Origin: VXNE01 sp965208745
Lineage (GTDB): Bacteria > Pseudomonadota > Gammaproteobacteria > Pseudomonadales > Azotimanducaceae
Length of the DNA: 64,000 nt
Assembly: GCA_965208745.1 (NCBI GenBank)
Contig: CBDBPN010000003.1
Location: 682,001 to 746,000 of the forward strand
Direction of reading: 5' to 3'
In this document: in pieces, positions 62,154 through 64,000 of the stretch
How positions within the stretch are numbered: position 1 is the stretch's first letter
Layout: every line of letters starts with the position of its first letter
Program-made: the position numbers and the translations under genes
Notes under the pieces: model-generated
Databases searched by the model: none
Seen by the model: the letters and a program-made list of their open reading frames with translations, nothing else
Told to the model about the DNA's origin: nothing

Positions 62154-62243
62154 TGGCGGAGAGGGAGGGATTCGAACCCTCGATGGGGGTCAACCCATAC
62201 TCCCTTAGCAGGGGAGCGCCTTCAGCCGCTCGGCCACCTCTCC
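62154..62243 (-). tRNA. tRNA-Ser (anticodon GCT)
   Basis: 90-nt minus-strand tRNA with the long variable arm typical of serine: acceptor GGAGAGG with paired 3' strand and encoded CCA, D-loop TGGCCGAGCGGCTGAAGGC, anticodon arm CTCCCC-TGCTAA-GGGAG with GCT, T-arm GGGTTCGAATCCC. It directly follows csrA on the same strand as in many gammaproteobacteria, but tRNA-Arg(ACG) does not follow it; the next 60 kb are accessory DNA. Confidence 0.97.
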
Positions 62244-62322
62244 GGTTGCGCTCGGAGTTCGACGGCGTCCTGCCGTCCGGGGCCGAGCCCCCTTGTCTCG
62301 GAAGACCTCTGCGGAATCGGCG

Positions 62323-62517
62323 TCAGCCGGTCCCGGAGTCGGGTTCCTGTGACTGTTCCCGCCGGATGCGCTGGTGAATCTCTTCCCGGTGCACCGCCAC
62401 TTCGCGTGGCGCCTTGATGCCGATGTGCACCTGGTTGCCCTTGACACCCAGGACGGTGACGGATACGTCGTCCCCGATCATGAGCGTTTCCCCCACGCGC
62501 CGCGTCAAGATGAGCAT
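62323..62517 (-). CDS. csrA: Carbon storage regulator
   Basis: RNA-binding global post-transcriptional regulator of 64 residues that binds GGA-containing leader hairpins. The sequence is a classic CsrA: MLILTRRVGETLMIGDDV, VTVLGVKGNQVHIGIKAPRE and VAVHREEIHQRIRREQ, including the RNA-contacting N-terminal strand and Arg in PREVAVHREEI. Position between lysC and tRNA-Ser is conserved. The gene is 281 bp from lysC, enough for its own promoter. Confidence 0.98.
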   Translation of the reverse strand: MLILTRRVGETLMIGDDVSVTVLGVKGNQVHIGIKAPREVAVHREEIHQRIRREQSQEPDSGTG

Positions 62518-62798
62518 GGCGGCCTCCTCGGTCTCGTCGCTTCCTCCCGAATCGCGTGCACCCCTGAGGCCCGTTTCGCCGCCGGCCTTCCCGAACGGCC
62601 GTCCTGACCGAAACGCGCCCCCCGTGGGCGCTACCCTCTCTCCATCGAACCATCGGACGTGCCTATTGTGACGCAGTAGCGCACGGAGCGCACGCCGATT
62701 TTCGCCCGGAGGGTTGTAGGTTCCGGCGCACGGGCAGCGCGGGCCCGTTGCGGGATGCCGGGGCGTGCGACCGTCGCCCCGTGCGGCAGGCGGGCCCG

Positions 62799-64000
62799 TT
62801 ACTCGTCCTCGACGGCGGGCTCCGACAACTCGAACGCGTCGTGGACGGCCCGGACCGCCAGTTCGAGGTAGCGTTCGTCGACGACCACCGAGATCTTGAT
62901 CTCGGACGTCGAGATCATGCGGATGTTGATGTTCTCGGCGGCCAGCGCGTCGAACATGCGGGTTGCGACACCGGCGTGGGAGCGCATGCCGACGCCGACC
63001 ACCGAGATCTTGACGATGCGGTTGTCGCCCTCGAAGCCGCGGGCGCCGAGTTCCCCGCTGATCTCGTCCAGCATTTCGCACACGCGGTCGTAGTCGCCGC
63101 GCTTGACGGTGAACGTCAGGTCGGTGGAACCGTCGGCGCCGACGTTCTGCACGATCATGTCGACCTCGATGTTCGCGCGGCCGATGGGGCCGAGGATGCG
63201 CGAGGCGACCCCCGGCACGTCCGGTACGCCGAGGAGGGTCAGCTTCGCCTCGTCGCGCGAGTAGGCGATCCCCGAGACGATGGGCTGTTCCATGTCCTGT
63301 TCCTCCGTCGTGATCAGCGTGCCCGGGCCGTCGTCGAAGCTCGACAGCACGCGCAGCGGCACTCCGTACTTGCCCGCGAATTCCACGGCCCGCGGATGCA
63401 GCACCTTGGAGCCGAGGCTTGCGAGTTCGAGCATCTCCTCGAAGGTGACGATCCCGAGCCGCGCGGCGCCGTCGACGATGCGGGGGTCTGCGGTGTAGAC
63501 GCCGTCGACGTCCGTGTAGATGCGGCACTCGTCCACCTCGAGGGCCGCCGCGACCGCGACGGCCGTCGTGTCGGAGCCACCGCGTCCGAGCGTCGTGAGG
63601 TTGCCGTCGGCGTCGATGCCCTGGAACCCCGCGATGACGGGCGTGACGCCCGCGTCGAGGTCCGCGTTCAGACGGTGCACGTCGATGTGTTCGATGCGCG
63701 CGCGGGTGTGGGCCGTGTCCGTGCGGATCGCGATCTGCGGCGCCAGGTACGACCGGGCCGCGTGGCCGCGCTCGATGAGCGCCATGGCGAGGAGCGCGAT
63801 GCTGACCTGCTCGCCCGACGCGAGCAGCACGTCGCGTTCGCGCGCATCCGGACGCTTCGCGACATCGACCGCGAGCTGCTCCAGGCGATTGGTCTCCCCG
63901 GCCATGGCCGAGAGGACGACCGCGATCCGGTGTCCTTCCGACAGACCGCGGGCGACCCGGTCGGCGACGGCCAGTATCCGCTCCGGGCTGGCCACCGACG
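62799..64000 (-). CDS. lysC: Aspartokinase (lysine-sensitive class), 5' end beyond window
   Basis: First enzyme of the aspartate pathway (Lys, Thr, Met, diaminopimelate). The visible part starts SVASPERILAVADRV, about 12 residues into the normal protein (FGGTSV precedes it outside). Kinase motifs: VVLSAMAGETNRLEQLA, TLGRGGSDTTAVAVAAALE, IYTDVDGVYTADPR. Two ACT domains follow (KLTLLGVPDVPGVASRIL, VKISVVGVGMRSHAGVATRMF), the allosteric part. Ends at 62799; csrA follows on the same strand. Confidence 0.96.
   Translation of the reverse strand, partial: SVASPERILAVADRVARGLSEGHRIAVVLSAMAGETNRLEQLAVDVAKRPDARERDVLLASGEQVSIALLAMALIERGHAARSYLAPQIAIRTDTAHTRARIEHIDVHRLNADLDAGVTPVIAGFQGIDADGNLTTLGRGGSDTTAVAVAAALEVDECRIYTDVDGVYTADPRIVDGAARLGIVTFEEMLELASLGSKVLHPRAVEFAGKYGVPLRVLSSFDDGPGTLITTEEQDMEQPIVSGIAYSRDEAKLTLLGVPDVPGVASRILGPIGRANIEVDMIVQNVGADGSTDLTFTVKRGDYDRVCEMLDEISGELGARGFEGDNRIVKISVVGVGMRSHAGVATRMFDALAAENINIRMISTSEIKISVVVDERYLELAVRAVHDAFELSEPAVEDE

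Noticed and set aside
62759..62781. CGGGGCG/CGCCCCG hairpin after lysC as a terminator.
   Set aside because: Only 7 bp, 9-nt loop, no U-tract; expected by chance in DNA this GC-rich.

Overview
The window is GC-rich, densely coded bacterial DNA, most likely from an uncultured gammaproteobacterium. The right end carries lysC, csrA and tRNA-Ser(GCU) in the gammaproteobacterial order. The left end carries tRNA-Arg(ACG) followed by oadG and oadA. In many gammaproteobacteria tRNA-Ser(GCU) and tRNA-Arg(ACG) sit next to each other behind csrA. Here about 60 kb of mostly accessory DNA lies between them, all in the same relative orientation. The host range or habitat cannot be read directly. Many broken genes and several insertion sequences suggest relaxed selection, as in host-associated lineages (inference).

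Layout. 1-2.2 kb: oxaloacetate decarboxylase gamma and alpha, and tRNA-Arg. 2.3-14.5 kb: a GPH-type symporter, a short-chain dehydrogenase, two exported amidohydrolases, and an overlapping operon (VOC protein, quinone-oxidoreductase-like enzyme, thioesterase, acyl-CoA ligase, an Nramp-fold transporter without the metal-site motifs, and a tiny membrane protein). 14.7-18.8 kb: a sulfatase, an orphan NHLP-type RiPP precursor ending in Cys-Cys-Cys-Trp, an IS481-like transposase, and an exported peroxiredoxin with an in-frame UGA at its peroxidatic cysteine position plus a SECIS-like hairpin, i.e. a probable selenoprotein. 18.8-25.6 kb: a heterodimeric ABC exporter, an esterase, a Uma2 pseudogene and nudC. 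25.7-34.6 kb: a dehydrogenase, a broken second GPH symporter, and three tandem paralogous N-acyl-D-amino-acid deacylases with a PPOX protein and an ABM-like protein between them.

34.8-42.8 kb: a long plus-strand operon (broken NIPSNAP, GSA-type aminotransferase, GNAT, NTF2-like, CmcJ-like oxygenase, fused hydantoinase/5-oxoprolinase, VOC), probably catabolic. 42.8-43.9 kb: MerC-like protein plus Fur/Zur-type regulator behind a perfect 14-bp palindrome. 44-49.7 kb: a decay zone (CaiB, acyl-CoA dehydrogenase, CapA-like and RdhA-like genes, each with a lesion; an orphan antitoxin with a toxin stub). 49.9-52.7 kb: carotenoid oxygenase and amidohydrolase. 52.8-56.6 kb: two complete insertion sequences with target duplications, the second carrying a DNA adenine methylase-like passenger gene. 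56.6-60.4 kb: tannase-family esterase and TonB-dependent receptor, convergent. 60.6-61.9 kb: IS110 remnant and an antitoxin with a frameshifted PIN toxin. 62.1-64 kb: tRNA-Ser, csrA, lysC.

The recurring theme is uptake and hydrolysis of small organic compounds (six amidohydrolases, an oxoprolinase-type enzyme, sulfatase, esterases, CoA ligase), with redox and metal functions scattered among them. No CRISPR array, rRNA, phage integrase or replication origin was seen.
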